Shown here one piece after another: positions 33,671 to 41,693 of a stretch of 42,343 nt of DNA (position 1 is the first letter of the stretch; every line of letters begins with the position of its first letter). Location of the stretch: assembly GCA_023150215.1 (NCBI GenBank), contig JAKLLJ010000002.1, positions 1 to 42,343 of the forward strand. The letters are read 5' to 3'. The notes below the pieces were generated by a model that worked only from the letters and a program-made list of their open reading frames with translations, was not told where the DNA came from and made no database searches. Both the position numbers and the translations under genes were made by a program. Origin of the DNA: Thauera sp. (GTDB lineage: Bacteria; Pseudomonadota; Gammaproteobacteria; Burkholderiales; Rhodocyclaceae).

Positions 33671-34672
33671 TCAGACCCCGTCGTGATAGCCCGCGACGCG
33701 TTCGACCTCGTCCTTCGAGCCGAGGATCACCGGCACGCGCTGGTGCAACTGGGTCGGCTTCAGGTCGAGGATGCGCTCGCGCCCGGTCGACGCCGCCCCA
33801 CCGGCCTGCTCGACCAGCATCGCCATCGGATTGGCCTCGTACATCAGGCGCAGCTTGCCACCCTTGCTGCGGCACTTCTCATCCATCGGGTACATGAAGA
33901 TGCCGCCACGGGTCAGGATGCGGTGCACGTCGGCCACCATCGAGGCCACCCAGCGCATGTTGTAGTCCTTGCCGAGCGGGCCTTCCTTGCCCTGCAGCAT
34001 CTCGTCGACATAGCGCTTGACCGGTGCCTCCCAGAAGCGCGCATTGGAGGCGTTGATGGCGAACTCCCGGGTTTCGGCCGGTATGGTCATGAAGGGCTGG
34101 GTGTAGATGAAGCTGCCCATCTCGCGATCGAGCGTGAATCCATGGACGCCATTGCCCACCGTGAGCACGAACTGCGTCGACGGGCCGTACACCGCGTATC
34201 CGGCAGCGGCCTGCTCACGGCCCGCCTGCAGGAAGTCCTCCTCGGTGGGCTCGCGGTGGTCCGGCGAATGGCGCAGCACCGAGAAGATGGTGCCGACCGA
34301 GATGTTCACGTCGATGTTGGACGAGCCGTCGAGCGGGTCGAACAGCAGCAGGAAGCCGCCCTTGGGATAGTCGAAGGGAATCTGGCAGATCGTCTCGACC
34401 TCTTCCGAGGCCATCGCGGCGAGGTGGCCTCCCCATTCGTTGGCCTGCAGCAGGATCTCGTTGGCGATCACATCGAGCTTCTTCTGCGCTTCGCCCTGCA
34501 CGTTGTCGGTGCCCGCCTCACCGAGCACACCGGCCAACGCGCCCTTGGAGACGTTGACGCTGATCGCCTTGACTGCGCGCGCGACGACTTCGATCAGCAG
34601 GCGAAGGTCGGCGGTGATGCGGCCGGCGCGCTGCTGCTCGATAAGGAACTGGGTAAGGGTGACTCGGCGCAT
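33671..34672 (-). CDS. fbp: Fructose-1,6-bisphosphatase, class I
   Basis: Gluconeogenic phosphatase giving fructose 6-phosphate. The 333-residue product contains the metal-binding LLLFDPLDGSSNIDVNIS (109-126; D112, D115), the E90-E91 acidic pair, YGPSTQFVLTVGNG, and GGKLRLMYEANPMAMLVEQAGG near the C-terminus. The family-typical ending GRERILDLKPTQLHQRVPVILGS is also present in parts. The ATG at 34672 precedes the conserved TLTQFLIEQQ. It shares a transcript with tamA and is divergent from the D-amino-acid dehydrogenase gene. Confidence 0.97.
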   Translation of the reverse strand: MRRVTLTQFLIEQQRAGRITADLRLLIEVVARAVKAISVNVSKGALAGVLGEAGTDNVQGEAQKKLDVIANEILLQANEWGGHLAAMASEEVETICQIPFDYPKGGFLLLFDPLDGSSNIDVNISVGTIFSVLRHSPDHREPTEEDFLQAGREQAAAGYAVYGPSTQFVLTVGNGVHGFTLDREMGSFIYTQPFMTIPAETREFAINASNARFWEAPVKRYVDEMLQGKEGPLGKDYNMRWVASMVADVHRILTRGGIFMYPMDEKCRSKGGKLRLMYEANPMAMLVEQAGGAASTGRERILDLKPTQLHQRVPVILGSKDEVERVAGYHDGV

Positions 34673-34841
34673 GAATGGGCTCCGCAATGTGGAAGGGAAC
34701 GGACAAGGGCGAATTATCGCGGTTCCCTGCAACGAGTGCACGCGGTAAACCCGCGGTGGCCTCATGCGCCGACGCGATCGCGGCGCCTGCTGGCGTGCCG
34801 AGGCGCTATCATCGACCCCCCTCACACCGCACGATCCACTC

Positions 34842-36104
34842 ATGCACGTCATGGTTCTCGGCGCCGGCCTGTCCGGCGTCACGACCGCCTGGTACCTGAC
34901 GCAGGCCGGTCTCCGCGTCAGCCTGCTCGACCGCCAGCCCGGGGCCGGTCTCGAGACCAGCTTCGCCAACGGCGGCCAGATCTCGATCAGCCACCCGGAG
35001 CCGTGGGCCAACCCCGGTGCGCCCGCGCAGATCCTGCGCTGGCTCGGTCGCCCGGATGCACCGCTGATGTTTCGCCCCAGCCGCGACCCGGCGCAGTGGA
35101 GGTGGGGCCTGCGCTTCCTGCTTGAATGCCTGCCGGCGCGCACCCATCGCAACACCGCGGCGATCGCAGCCCTCGCGGTGTGGAGCGGCCAGCAACTGCG
35201 CGCGCTGCGCGCGCAGCTCGGCCTGCAGTACGACCAGCTCGGCCGCGGCATCCTGCATTTGTTCTACACCCAGGCCGAGTACCTCAAGGCGCACGAGCGC
35301 GCCCGTGCGCTGCGCGCGTTCGGTATCGACGCCCGCGTGCTCGATCGGGTGCAATGCCTCGCCCTCGAGCCGGCGCTCGCAGCACGCGCCGGCACGCTGG
35401 CTGGCGGCATCCACGCCGCCGGCGACGAGTCGGGCGACGCCCACCAATTCACCCGCGCGCTCGCCGAACGCCTCGCCGCTGCGGGCGCGACGCTGCACTG
35501 GGAAACCGAGCTGCTCGGGCTGGAGGCCGCCCCTGGCGGCGACATCGCCGCTGCGCACGTGCGACGCGCCGACGGCAGCAGCGAGGTGTTGCGGGCCGAC
35601 GCCTGGGTGGTCTGCCTGGGCAGCTATGGCGCCCGCATGCTCGCTCCGCTCGGCATCCGCCTGCCGATCTACCCGGTCAAGGGCTACTCGATCACCGCAC
35701 CAGTATCGAATCCGGCGCTTGCGCCGAGCGTGAGCCTGACCGACGAGTCACGCCGGATCGTGTGCTCGCGCCTGGGTGAACGCCTGCGCGTGGCGGGTAC
35801 GGCCGAGCTCAACGGCTTCGACACCGTGGTGCGCCCGGAACGCATCGCGGCAATCACGGACTGGGTGCAGGCACACTTCCCCGGCGCGATCGATGCCGCG
35901 CGCGCCGAACCCTGGGCGGGGCTGCGCCCGGCCACGCCGGGCAACGTGCCGCTGATCGGTCGCAGCGCACGCGCCAACCTGTGGCTGAACACCGGCCATG
36001 GCACGCTCGGGTGGACACTGGCCTGCGGCTCGGCGGCCGCACTCGCCGAGTTGATGTGCAAACGCCGGCCAGGCGTCGACTTTCCCTTTCTGGATGCGTC
36101 CTGA
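34842..36104 (+). CDS. dadA: D-amino acid dehydrogenase (DadA family)
   Basis: FAD-dependent dehydrogenase oxidising D-amino acids to 2-oxo acids, with electrons passed to the respiratory chain. The 420-residue product starts with the dinucleotide-binding VLGAGLSGVTTAWYL (5-19). It then has GLETSFANGGQISISHPEPWANP, which is diagnostic of DadA, and IYPVKGYSIT. The C-terminal block LRPATPGNVPLIGRS and NTGHGTLGWTLACGS completes the FAD site. ATGs at 34842 and 34851 are both possible starts. A TATCAT at 34807-34812 may be a -10. It ends 12 bases from the convergent hemerythrin gene with no terminator between. Confidence 0.93.
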   Translation: MHVMVLGAGLSGVTTAWYLTQAGLRVSLLDRQPGAGLETSFANGGQISISHPEPWANPGAPAQILRWLGRPDAPLMFRPSRDPAQWRWGLRFLLECLPARTHRNTAAIAALAVWSGQQLRALRAQLGLQYDQLGRGILHLFYTQAEYLKAHERARALRAFGIDARVLDRVQCLALEPALAARAGTLAGGIHAAGDESGDAHQFTRALAERLAAAGATLHWETELLGLEAAPGGDIAAAHVRRADGSSEVLRADAWVVCLGSYGARMLAPLGIRLPIYPVKGYSITAPVSNPALAPSVSLTDESRRIVCSRLGERLRVAGTAELNGFDTVVRPERIAAITDWVQAHFPGAIDAARAEPWAGLRPATPGNVPLIGRSARANLWLNTGHGTLGWTLACGSAAALAELMCKRRPGVDFPFLDAS

Positions 36105-36116
36105 GCCCGGCGTGTC

Positions 36117-36611
36117 TTAGCCGGCGCGTGCGGGCTCGGCGGCGTCTTCCGCAGCGAGGCTGGCGCAGCCACAGCCGGCAGCGCGGGTCTCGCCTGCGGC
36201 GAGCGGACGCAGCGTGCACGAATCCACGTCGAAGCCGATCGTGGCGAGATGGAAAGCGAGCGCGGCATCCATGCCATTGACGTGATTGACGAACCAGGCC
36301 GGCAGCTCTTCCATCAGACGGCGACCGAGGAACAGGTCGCCGCGTTCGACGCGGCCGCGGATATCGACCATCACCGCGAGCACGCGGTCGTGTTCGGCGC
36401 GATGGCAACCGGGAAAGTCGACCGCCTCCATCCAGCCGTTCTCAAGATCGAAGTGCGACTTCGCATGCTCGATCAGCGCATCGAGCGCCGGCAGGAAATC
36501 CTCGGGCGCTGCCGAGGCGGCAGCGTTGTAGCACTCGACGAACTCGCGGTGGGTGTCGTCCATTGGCGCGAGCTTGTTGTCGAGATCCTCACTCCAGGCA
36601 AGACTAGGCAT
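36117..36611 (-). CDS. Bacteriohemerythrin with cysteine-bearing C-terminal tail
   Basis: A 164-residue O2-binding non-heme di-iron protein. All ligand positions of the hemerythrin fold are present: H21 (DDTHREF), H53 and E57 (HAKSHFDLE), H70 and H74 (GCHRAEHD), H110 and D115 (NHVNGMD). After the fold (about residue 130) comes an Ala-rich tail with a Cys-Gly-Cys motif (AAGCGCAS), plus single cysteines C27 and C69. The role may be O2 storage or sensing, or iron/sulfur handling; sequence alone does not decide. The start lies 9 bases after the sspB stop, so it is the last gene of sspA-sspB-hemerythrin. Confidence 0.9.
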   Translation of the reverse strand: MPSLAWSEDLDNKLAPMDDTHREFVECYNAAASAAPEDFLPALDALIEHAKSHFDLENGWMEAVDFPGCHRAEHDRVLAVMVDIRGRVERGDLFLGRRLMEELPAWFVNHVNGMDAALAFHLATIGFDVDSCTLRPLAAGETRAAGCGCASLAAEDAAEPARAG

Positions 36612-36620
36612 TGGAATCTC

Positions 36621-37091
36621 TCACTTGACGACTTTCAGGTGGCTGCCGCGCGGCGGCCGTGCGAGCGGCTGGGGGTCGGTGGCGCGCTCGCGCTGCGGCT
36701 CGGCGCTTGTTGCGGCCATATCCTCGAGCGCTTCGTCGGTGCCCTGCTCGACCGCATCCGCGGACGCTTCGGTGCCCTCGATTTCGGGCTCGAAAGCCAT
36801 CCCTTGGCCATTTTCACGCGCATAGATCGCAATCACGTTGGCCACCGGAATCACCAGCGAATGCGCGGCGCCGCCGAAGCGGGCCTGGAAGCTGATGTAG
36901 TCGTTGGCCATCTGCATCTGGCCGGTCGCGTCGGGCGACAGGTTCAGCACGATCTGGCCATCGCGCGCATAGCCAGGCGGCACGCGGGTATTTTCGTCCA
37001 CAACGGCGGCGAGGTAGGGCGTGAAGCCCTGGTCGATACACCACTCCCAGATGGCGCGCAACAGATAGGGCTTGGTCGAGACGGTGCTCAT
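36621..37091 (-). CDS. sspB: ClpXP protease specificity-enhancing factor SspB
   Basis: Adaptor that binds ssrA-tagged proteins and delivers them to ClpXP. The ATG at 37091 (GGAG ribosome-binding site) gives 156 residues. The N-terminal substrate-binding domain contains KPYLLRAIWEWCIDQGFTPY. An acidic, flexible linker rich in E, A and D follows, and the final GSHLKVVK is the ClpX-docking tail (family consensus LRVVK). It follows sspA by 70 bases, the conserved sspAB pair. Confidence 0.96.
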   Translation of the reverse strand: MSTVSTKPYLLRAIWEWCIDQGFTPYLAAVVDENTRVPPGYARDGQIVLNLSPDATGQMQMANDYISFQARFGGAAHSLVIPVANVIAIYARENGQGMAFEPEIEGTEASADAVEQGTDEALEDMAATSAEPQRERATDPQPLARPPRGSHLKVVK

Positions 37092-37161
37092 CGAATCTCC
37101 ATCGCCCCTGGGCACGGCACGGCGACCTGCCTGCCCGGGGCGTTGATGCGTTGTACGCAGC

Positions 37162-37758
37162 TCAGCGGCGCATGACCTTTTCCGACGGCGTCAGCGCGTC
37201 GATGAAGCCCTGGCGGCTGAAAATGCGCTCGGCGTACTTCATCAGCGGCGCGGCCGCCTTCGGCAGCTCGATACCGTAGTGCTCGAGGCGCCACAGCAGG
37301 GGGGCGATGGCCACGTCGAGCATCGAGAACTCGTCGCCGAGCATGTACTTCTGCTTGGTGAACACCGGCGCGAGCTGGGTAAGGTGGTCGCGTACATGCG
37401 TGCGCACCTTGTCGATGCCCTTCTGTGCGGCCTCGAGCGCTTCGAGATGGGTGAACAGCTCCTGCTCGAAGGTGTGCAGCAGCTGGCGGGCGCGAGCACG
37501 CATGATCGGGTCGGGCGGCATCAGCTGCGGATGCGGGAAGCGCTCGTCGATGTACTCGTTGATGATGTTGGCTTCGTACAGCACCAGATCACGGTCAACG
37601 AGCACCGGAACGCGGTTGTACGGGTTGATGATCGCGATGTCTTCGGGCTTGTTGTAGAGATCGACGTCGATGACTTCGAAATCCATGCCCTTCTCGAACA
37701 GCACGATCCGGCAACGATGACTGAAGGGATCGGTCGTGCCGGAATAGAGGTTCATCAT
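37162..37758 (-). CDS. sspA: Stringent starvation protein A (GST fold)
   Basis: RNA-polymerase-associated protein of the glutathione-S-transferase fold involved in starvation and acid-stress transcription. The 198 residues begin MNLYSGTTDPFSHRCRIVLF, with the thioredoxin-like domain (1-80) holding NPYNRVPVLVDRDLVLYEA. The helical domain follows, with FSMLDVAIAPLLWRLEHYGI. Two adjacent ATGs (37758, 37755) are possible starts, with a CGGAG upstream. It begins only about 30 bases beyond the petC terminator, so its promoter is either within that hairpin region or supplied by read-through. Confidence 0.95.
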   Translation of the reverse strand: MMNLYSGTTDPFSHRCRIVLFEKGMDFEVIDVDLYNKPEDIAIINPYNRVPVLVDRDLVLYEANIINEYIDERFPHPQLMPPDPIMRARARQLLHTFEQELFTHLEALEAAQKGIDKVRTHVRDHLTQLAPVFTKQKYMLGDEFSMLDVAIAPLLWRLEHYGIELPKAAAPLMKYAERIFSRQGFIDALTPSEKVMRR

Positions 37759-37780
37759 GGTGTTGCGACTCCGGAATTCA

Positions 37781-37817
37781 AAAGCAAAAAGCGCACCACG
37801 CGGGTCCGCGTGGTGCG
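37781..37817 (-). terminator. Strong terminator after petABC
   Basis: CGCACCACGCGG (37792-37803) and CCGCGTGGTGCG (37806-37817) are perfect 12-base inverted arms with almost no loop. On the minus strand the stem is followed by CTTTTTGCTTTTG. It lies between the petC stop and sspA. Confidence 0.9.
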
Positions 37818-37866
37818 TCTGGGTCAGGAACGCGCTAGACGGCCCGGAGGGCCGCGGCGACTGGAA

Positions 37867-38622
37867 TCAATGAATGTCCTTCCAGTAGTTCTTCTTCAGC
37901 GCGTAAGCCAGGACAAAAAGGCCTGCCAGGAAGATCAACACCACGGTGCCGATCGACTTGCGCTTTTCGGCGACCGGCTCGCCCATCCAGACGAGGAAGG
38001 AGACGAGGTCGGCGACCGCCTTGTCGTACTCCTGCACCGTCAGCGTGCCCGGCTTGGCGAGCGACAGCTCGATCTTCTTGGTGCCGTCCGCGTTATCGGT
38101 CATCTTGGCGACCTGCTCGCCCTGAAGTTGCCAGAACACGTGCGGCATGCCGACGTTGGCGAAGACGACGTTGTTCCAGCCCGAAGGACGCTCGGTGTCA
38201 CGATAGAACTGGCGCAGGTAGGTGTACAGCCAATCCGCCCCGCTTCCATCCCCCGAAGCCCGCTGGCGCGCGATCAGGGTGAGGTCGGGAGGCGCTGCGC
38301 CGAACCAGACCTTGGACTCCACCGGACGCATCGCGATCTTCATCAGGTCGCCGATACGCTCGCCGGTGAACATCAGGTTGTCGCGAATCTGCTCCTCGCT
38401 CAGACCGATGTTCTCCAGCTGGTTGTAGCGCATGAAGCTCGCGCTGTGACAGTTCATGCAGTAATTGACGAAAAGCTTGGCACCGTGCTGCAGCGCTGCA
38501 GGCTCGGTGCTCACCGGCGCCTTGTCCAGGTGCAGGCTTGCACCCGCGGCCATCGCCACGGCCGGCGCGAACAGCGCCACCGCTGCAACCCGCTTGATGA
38601 AATTGATCACTCGCGTTTTCAT
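37867..38622 (-). CDS. petC: Cytochrome c1 of the bc1 complex
   Basis: Membrane-anchored c-type cytochrome subunit of ubiquinol:cytochrome c reductase. The ATG at 38622 gives 251 residues. A signal peptide ends at AMAAGAS (about 23-29). The heme site CMNCH is at 55-59. A conserved Met ligand lies in NVGMPHVFW, and the C-terminal anchor helix GTVVLIFLAGLFVLAYAL ends KKNYWKDIH. The ATG overlaps the petB stop by four bases. It closes the petA-petB-petC operon. Confidence 0.96.
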   Translation of the reverse strand: MKTRVINFIKRVAAVALFAPAVAMAAGASLHLDKAPVSTEPAALQHGAKLFVNYCMNCHSASFMRYNQLENIGLSEEQIRDNLMFTGERIGDLMKIAMRPVESKVWFGAAPPDLTLIARQRASGDGSGADWLYTYLRQFYRDTERPSGWNNVVFANVGMPHVFWQLQGEQVAKMTDNADGTKKIELSLAKPGTLTVQEYDKAVADLVSFLVWMGEPVAEKRKSIGTVVLIFLAGLFVLAYALKKNYWKDIH

Positions 38623-39887
38623 TTGAAAGTCACCCTTTCCGGTTCGGGTTTGCACGGGTCGAGTTTGCTATACCACGGCATCAGCAGGAAGAAGGCGAAA
38701 TACAACACCGAGCAGATCTGCGACACCAGCGTACGACCCGGGGTCGGAGCCAGCACACCGAGGTAGCCGAGGATGAAGAAGCACACCAGGAAGATCGCCA
38801 GGACCGTCTTGAAGATCGGCCCCTTGTAGCGGATCGACTTCACCGGGCTACGATCGAGCCAGGGCAGGAAGGCAATGATCACCACCGAGGCGCCCATGGC
38901 CACCACGCCCCAGAACTTCGCATCGAGGCCGAACAGCGGATAGGTCACCGCGCGCAGGATCGAATAGAAGGGCGTGAAGTACCACACCGGCGCAATGTGC
39001 GGCGGCGTCTTCAGCGGGTCGGCCGGGATGAAGTTGTTGAACTCGAGGAAGTAGCCACCACCCTCGGGCATGAAGAACACCACGGCACTGAAGAAGAAGA
39101 GGAAAGCCACGACGCCGACGATGTCCTTCACCGTGTAGTACGGGTGGAAGGGAATGCCGTCGAGCGGCTTGCCGGTCGCATCCTTTTTCTTCTTGATCTC
39201 GACGCCGTCGGGGTTGTTCGAGCCGACTTCGTGCAGCGCGACGATGTGTGCGAGCACCAGGCCGATCAGCACCAGCGGCACCGCGATGACGTGGAAGGAG
39301 AAGAAGCGGTTCAGCGTGGCGTCGCCAATGACGAAGTCGCCGCGGATCACCAGCGACAGATCCGGCCCGATGATCGGGATCGCCGAGAACAGGTTCACGA
39401 TCACCTGCGCGCCCCAATAGGACATCTGCCCCCAGGGCAGCAGATAGCCCATGAAGGCCTCTGCCATCAGCGCCAGGAAGATCAGCGTGCCGAAGACCCA
39501 GATCAGTTCGCGCGGCTTGCGATAGGAACCGTAGATCAGGCCGCGGAACATGTGCAGATACACCACGACGAAGAAAGCCGAGGCGCCGGTCGAGTGCAGG
39601 TAACGGATCAGCCAGCCGCCCGGCACTTCGCGCATGATGTATTCGACGCTGGCGAACGCCACCGGCACGCCGGAGGCATTGAGCGAGGCGTCCGGCTTGT
39701 AGTGCATCACCAGGAAGATGCCGGTGACGATCTGGATGACCAGCACCATAAGCGCCAGCGAACCGAAGAAGTACCAGAAGTTGAAATTCTTCGGCGCGTA
39801 ATACTCCGACAGATGCGCCTTCCAGGTGGACGTGAGCGGGAAGCGCTCATCGATCCAGTTGAGAACGGCTTGGGATTTGGTGGTCAT
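38619..39887 (-). CDS. petB: Cytochrome b of the bc1 complex
   Basis: Eight-helix subunit carrying hemes bL and bH and the Qo/Qi sites. The 422 residues include heme-ligand pairs H98/H112 (RYLHSTGASAFFVVVYLHMF) and H199/H214 (FFSFHVIAVP and LAHIVALH). The Qo-site motif reads PVWY instead of PEWY, as in several beta- and gammaproteobacteria. A Lys-rich loop, EIKKKKDATGK, follows the fourth helix region. It starts 3 bases after the petA stop and overlaps petC. Confidence 0.97.
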   Translation of the reverse strand: MTTKSQAVLNWIDERFPLTSTWKAHLSEYYAPKNFNFWYFFGSLALMVLVIQIVTGIFLVMHYKPDASLNASGVPVAFASVEYIMREVPGGWLIRYLHSTGASAFFVVVYLHMFRGLIYGSYRKPRELIWVFGTLIFLALMAEAFMGYLLPWGQMSYWGAQVIVNLFSAIPIIGPDLSLVIRGDFVIGDATLNRFFSFHVIAVPLVLIGLVLAHIVALHEVGSNNPDGVEIKKKKDATGKPLDGIPFHPYYTVKDIVGVVAFLFFFSAVVFFMPEGGGYFLEFNNFIPADPLKTPPHIAPVWYFTPFYSILRAVTYPLFGLDAKFWGVVAMGASVVIIAFLPWLDRSPVKSIRYKGPIFKTVLAIFLVCFFILGYLGVLAPTPGRTLVSQICSVLYFAFFLLMPWYSKLDPCKPEPERVTFK

Positions 39888-39890
39888 CGC

Positions 39891-40484
39891 TTATGCCTTC
39901 CCGTCATCGCCAACAAGAATGGTGGTGTCCGCGAGGTATTGGTGCGGAGGCACCTCGAGGTTGTCCGGCGCCGGCATGCTGCTGTAGACGCGACCGGCGA
40001 GATCGAACAGCGAGCCATGACAGGGGCACAGGAAGCCACCCGGCCAATCCGCGGTCATGCCGCCCTCGGCACCGATCTTGAACTTCTCGGACGGCGAGCA
40101 GCCGAGATGGGTGCAGATGCCGACCGTGACCAGGTACTCCGGCTTGATCGAACGATGCTTGTTCTTCGCGTACTCCGGCTGCTGCGGCTTGTCGGAGTTC
40201 GGGTCGCTGACCTTGCCCTCCGTCTTGTCTAGCGAGGCAAGCATCTCGGGCGTGCGGCGCAGGATCCACACCGGCTTGCCACGCCACTCCACCGTCATCA
40301 TCTCGCCCGGCTTCAGCTTGCTGACGTCCGCCTCGACCGGCGCACCGGCCGCTTTCGCGCGTTCGGACGGCGTCAGGCTGGCGACGAACGGCACCGCGGT
40401 CGCTACCGCGGCCACGCCGCCCGCGGCGGACGTCGCCAGCAGCAGAGTGCGGCGACTGCTGTCCATTTTCTGATCAACGCTCAT
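39891..40484 (-). CDS. petA: Rieske iron-sulfur protein of the bc1 complex
   Basis: [2Fe-2S] subunit that takes electrons from quinol at the Qo site. The ATG at 40484, with an AGAGG ribosome-binding site, gives 197 residues; an in-frame extension to 40646 is not family-like. A twin-arginine anchor (SSRRTLLLATSAAGG, 9-23) precedes the soluble domain. The cluster boxes are CTHLGC (124-129) and CPCHGS (153-158), giving ligands C124, H126, C153 and H156 and the disulphide C129-C155. It is the first gene of petABC. Confidence 0.97.
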   Translation of the reverse strand: MSVDQKMDSSRRTLLLATSAAGGVAAVATAVPFVASLTPSERAKAAGAPVEADVSKLKPGEMMTVEWRGKPVWILRRTPEMLASLDKTEGKVSDPNSDKPQQPEYAKNKHRSIKPEYLVTVGICTHLGCSPSEKFKIGAEGGMTADWPGGFLCPCHGSLFDLAGRVYSSMPAPDNLEVPPHQYLADTTILVGDDGKA

Positions 40485-40535
40485 GAGCCTCTTCCCAAAA
40501 GGAAAACGAAAGACCTGGATACAAATAACTGCGAG

Positions 40536-40541
40536 ATTATA
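40536..40541 (-). promoter_or_regulatory. Candidate -10 of petABC
   Basis: Minus-strand TATAAT lies 52 bases upstream of the petA ATG in an AT-rich stretch. At 17 bases upstream the -35 would be TTTCTC, a poor match, so an activator may assist. Confidence 0.5.
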
Positions 40542-40671
40542 TCTAAGACGCCTCGGCAGAGAAAGCATGGGAGGCAGATCGCCAGCCGGAACAAGGCTTT
40601 CCGCAACAAAGACGATCGCAATCATCATGCCGGGGGAAGCCCGCACGGCGCGCCGACAGACGCCCTTCGAC

Positions 40672-41265
40672 TCAGACCGCCCGCCGCTCGACGAGCGCCT
40701 GGGCGATGGTGCCGATGTCCGTATGCTCCAGCTCGCCCCCCACTGGCACGCCGCGCGACAGCCGGCTCACCTTCACCCCGCGCGCCGCAAGCAGGCTCGC
40801 GACAGTATGCGCGGTGGCTTCGCCCTCGTTGGTGAAGTTGGTCGCCAGGATCACCTCGCGCACGCCCTCCTCGGTCGCGCGCGCAAGCAGTTTGTCCAGC
40901 CGCAGTTCGCGCGGACCGACGCCGTCGAGCGGCGACAGCCGGCCCATCAGGACGTAGTAGAGCCCGCTGTAGGAGTGCGTCTGCTCGATCATCGCCAGAT
41001 CGGCAGGCATCTCCACCACGCACAGCAGGGTGGCATCGCGGCGCGGATTGGCACAGCGCGGACAGACGCGCTCTTCGGTGAAGCTGTTGCAGCGCTCGCA
41101 ATGGCGCAGCACCTCGAGCGCGTGAATGAGCGCACGACCGAGCCGCGCCGCGCCGTGCTGGTCGCGTTGCAGCAGGTGGTAGGCCATGCGCTGCGCAGAC
41201 TTGGGCCCCACCCCGGGCAGGCAGCGCAGGGACTCGATCAGCTCGTCGAGGCTGGACGGCGACAT
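40672..41265 (-). CDS. recR: Recombination mediator protein RecR
   Basis: Ring-forming DNA-binding protein that with RecO loads RecA onto gaps. The 197 residues have a helix-hairpin-helix (LRCLPGVGPKSAQRMAYHLL, 13-32), a C4 zinc finger (C56, C59, C68, C71) and a Toprim domain (about 80-175). It lies 10 bases after ybaB, in the conserved dnaX-ybaB-recR order. Confidence 0.97.
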   Translation of the reverse strand: MSPSSLDELIESLRCLPGVGPKSAQRMAYHLLQRDQHGAARLGRALIHALEVLRHCERCNSFTEERVCPRCANPRRDATLLCVVEMPADLAMIEQTHSYSGLYYVLMGRLSPLDGVGPRELRLDKLLARATEEGVREVILATNFTNEGEATAHTVASLLAARGVKVSRLSRGVPVGGELEHTDIGTIAQALVERRAV

Positions 41266-41275
41266 CGGGGCGCGC

Positions 41276-41599
41276 TCAGAACGGCAGCTTCATGCCCGGC
41301 GGTAGGTTGAGGCCGGCGGTGACACTGGCCATCTTCTCCTGGGTCGCAGCCTCGACCTTGCGCACCGCATCGTTGAGTGCTGCGGCAACCAGATCCTCGA
41401 GCATCTCCTTGTCGTCCATCACCGACGCGTCGATCGACACGCGGCGCACGTCGTACTTACAGGTCATCTGCACCTTGACCATGCCGGCGCCGGATTGGCC
41501 CTCGACCTCGATCGAGCCGAGCTGGTCCTGCATCTTCTTCATGTTTTCCTGCATCTGCTGGGCCTGCTTCATCAGGCCTGCGATCCCGCCTTTCATCAT
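41276..41599 (-). CDS. ybaB: YbaB/EbfC family nucleoid-associated protein
   Basis: A 107-residue dimeric DNA-binding protein. The start MMKGGIAGLMKQAQQMQENM and the Gln/Met-rich first helix, then QMTCKYDVRRVSID and DLVAAALNDAVRKVE, are diagnostic. The ATG at 41599 (or 41596) follows GGAGAA; a longer in-frame start at 41695 lies inside dnaX and is rejected. It lies between dnaX and recR. Confidence 0.95.
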   Translation of the reverse strand: MMKGGIAGLMKQAQQMQENMKKMQDQLGSIEVEGQSGAGMVKVQMTCKYDVRRVSIDASVMDDKEMLEDLVAAALNDAVRKVEAATQEKMASVTAGLNLPPGMKLPF

Positions 41600-41652
41600 G
41601 CTGGGTTCTCCGTCGAATTGCTTGGGGTAAGGGATTGGGGTGAGGGAATCCG

Positions 41653-41693
41653 CCGCGAGGGCAGGAAGGCGCGAACGCGCTGCGTGCGCCTTC
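41653..41693. repeat. Decayed REP-like unit and hairpin at the dnaX 3' end
   Basis: Bases 41653-41676 match the REP-like unit (read from 73-95, minus strand) at 18 of 24 positions, including an unbroken 13-base GGAAGGCGCGAAC. GAAGGCGC at 41665-41672 can pair with GCGCCTTC at 41686-41693, overlapping the dnaX stop codon. No T-run follows, so a terminator is not supported. Confidence 0.4.
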
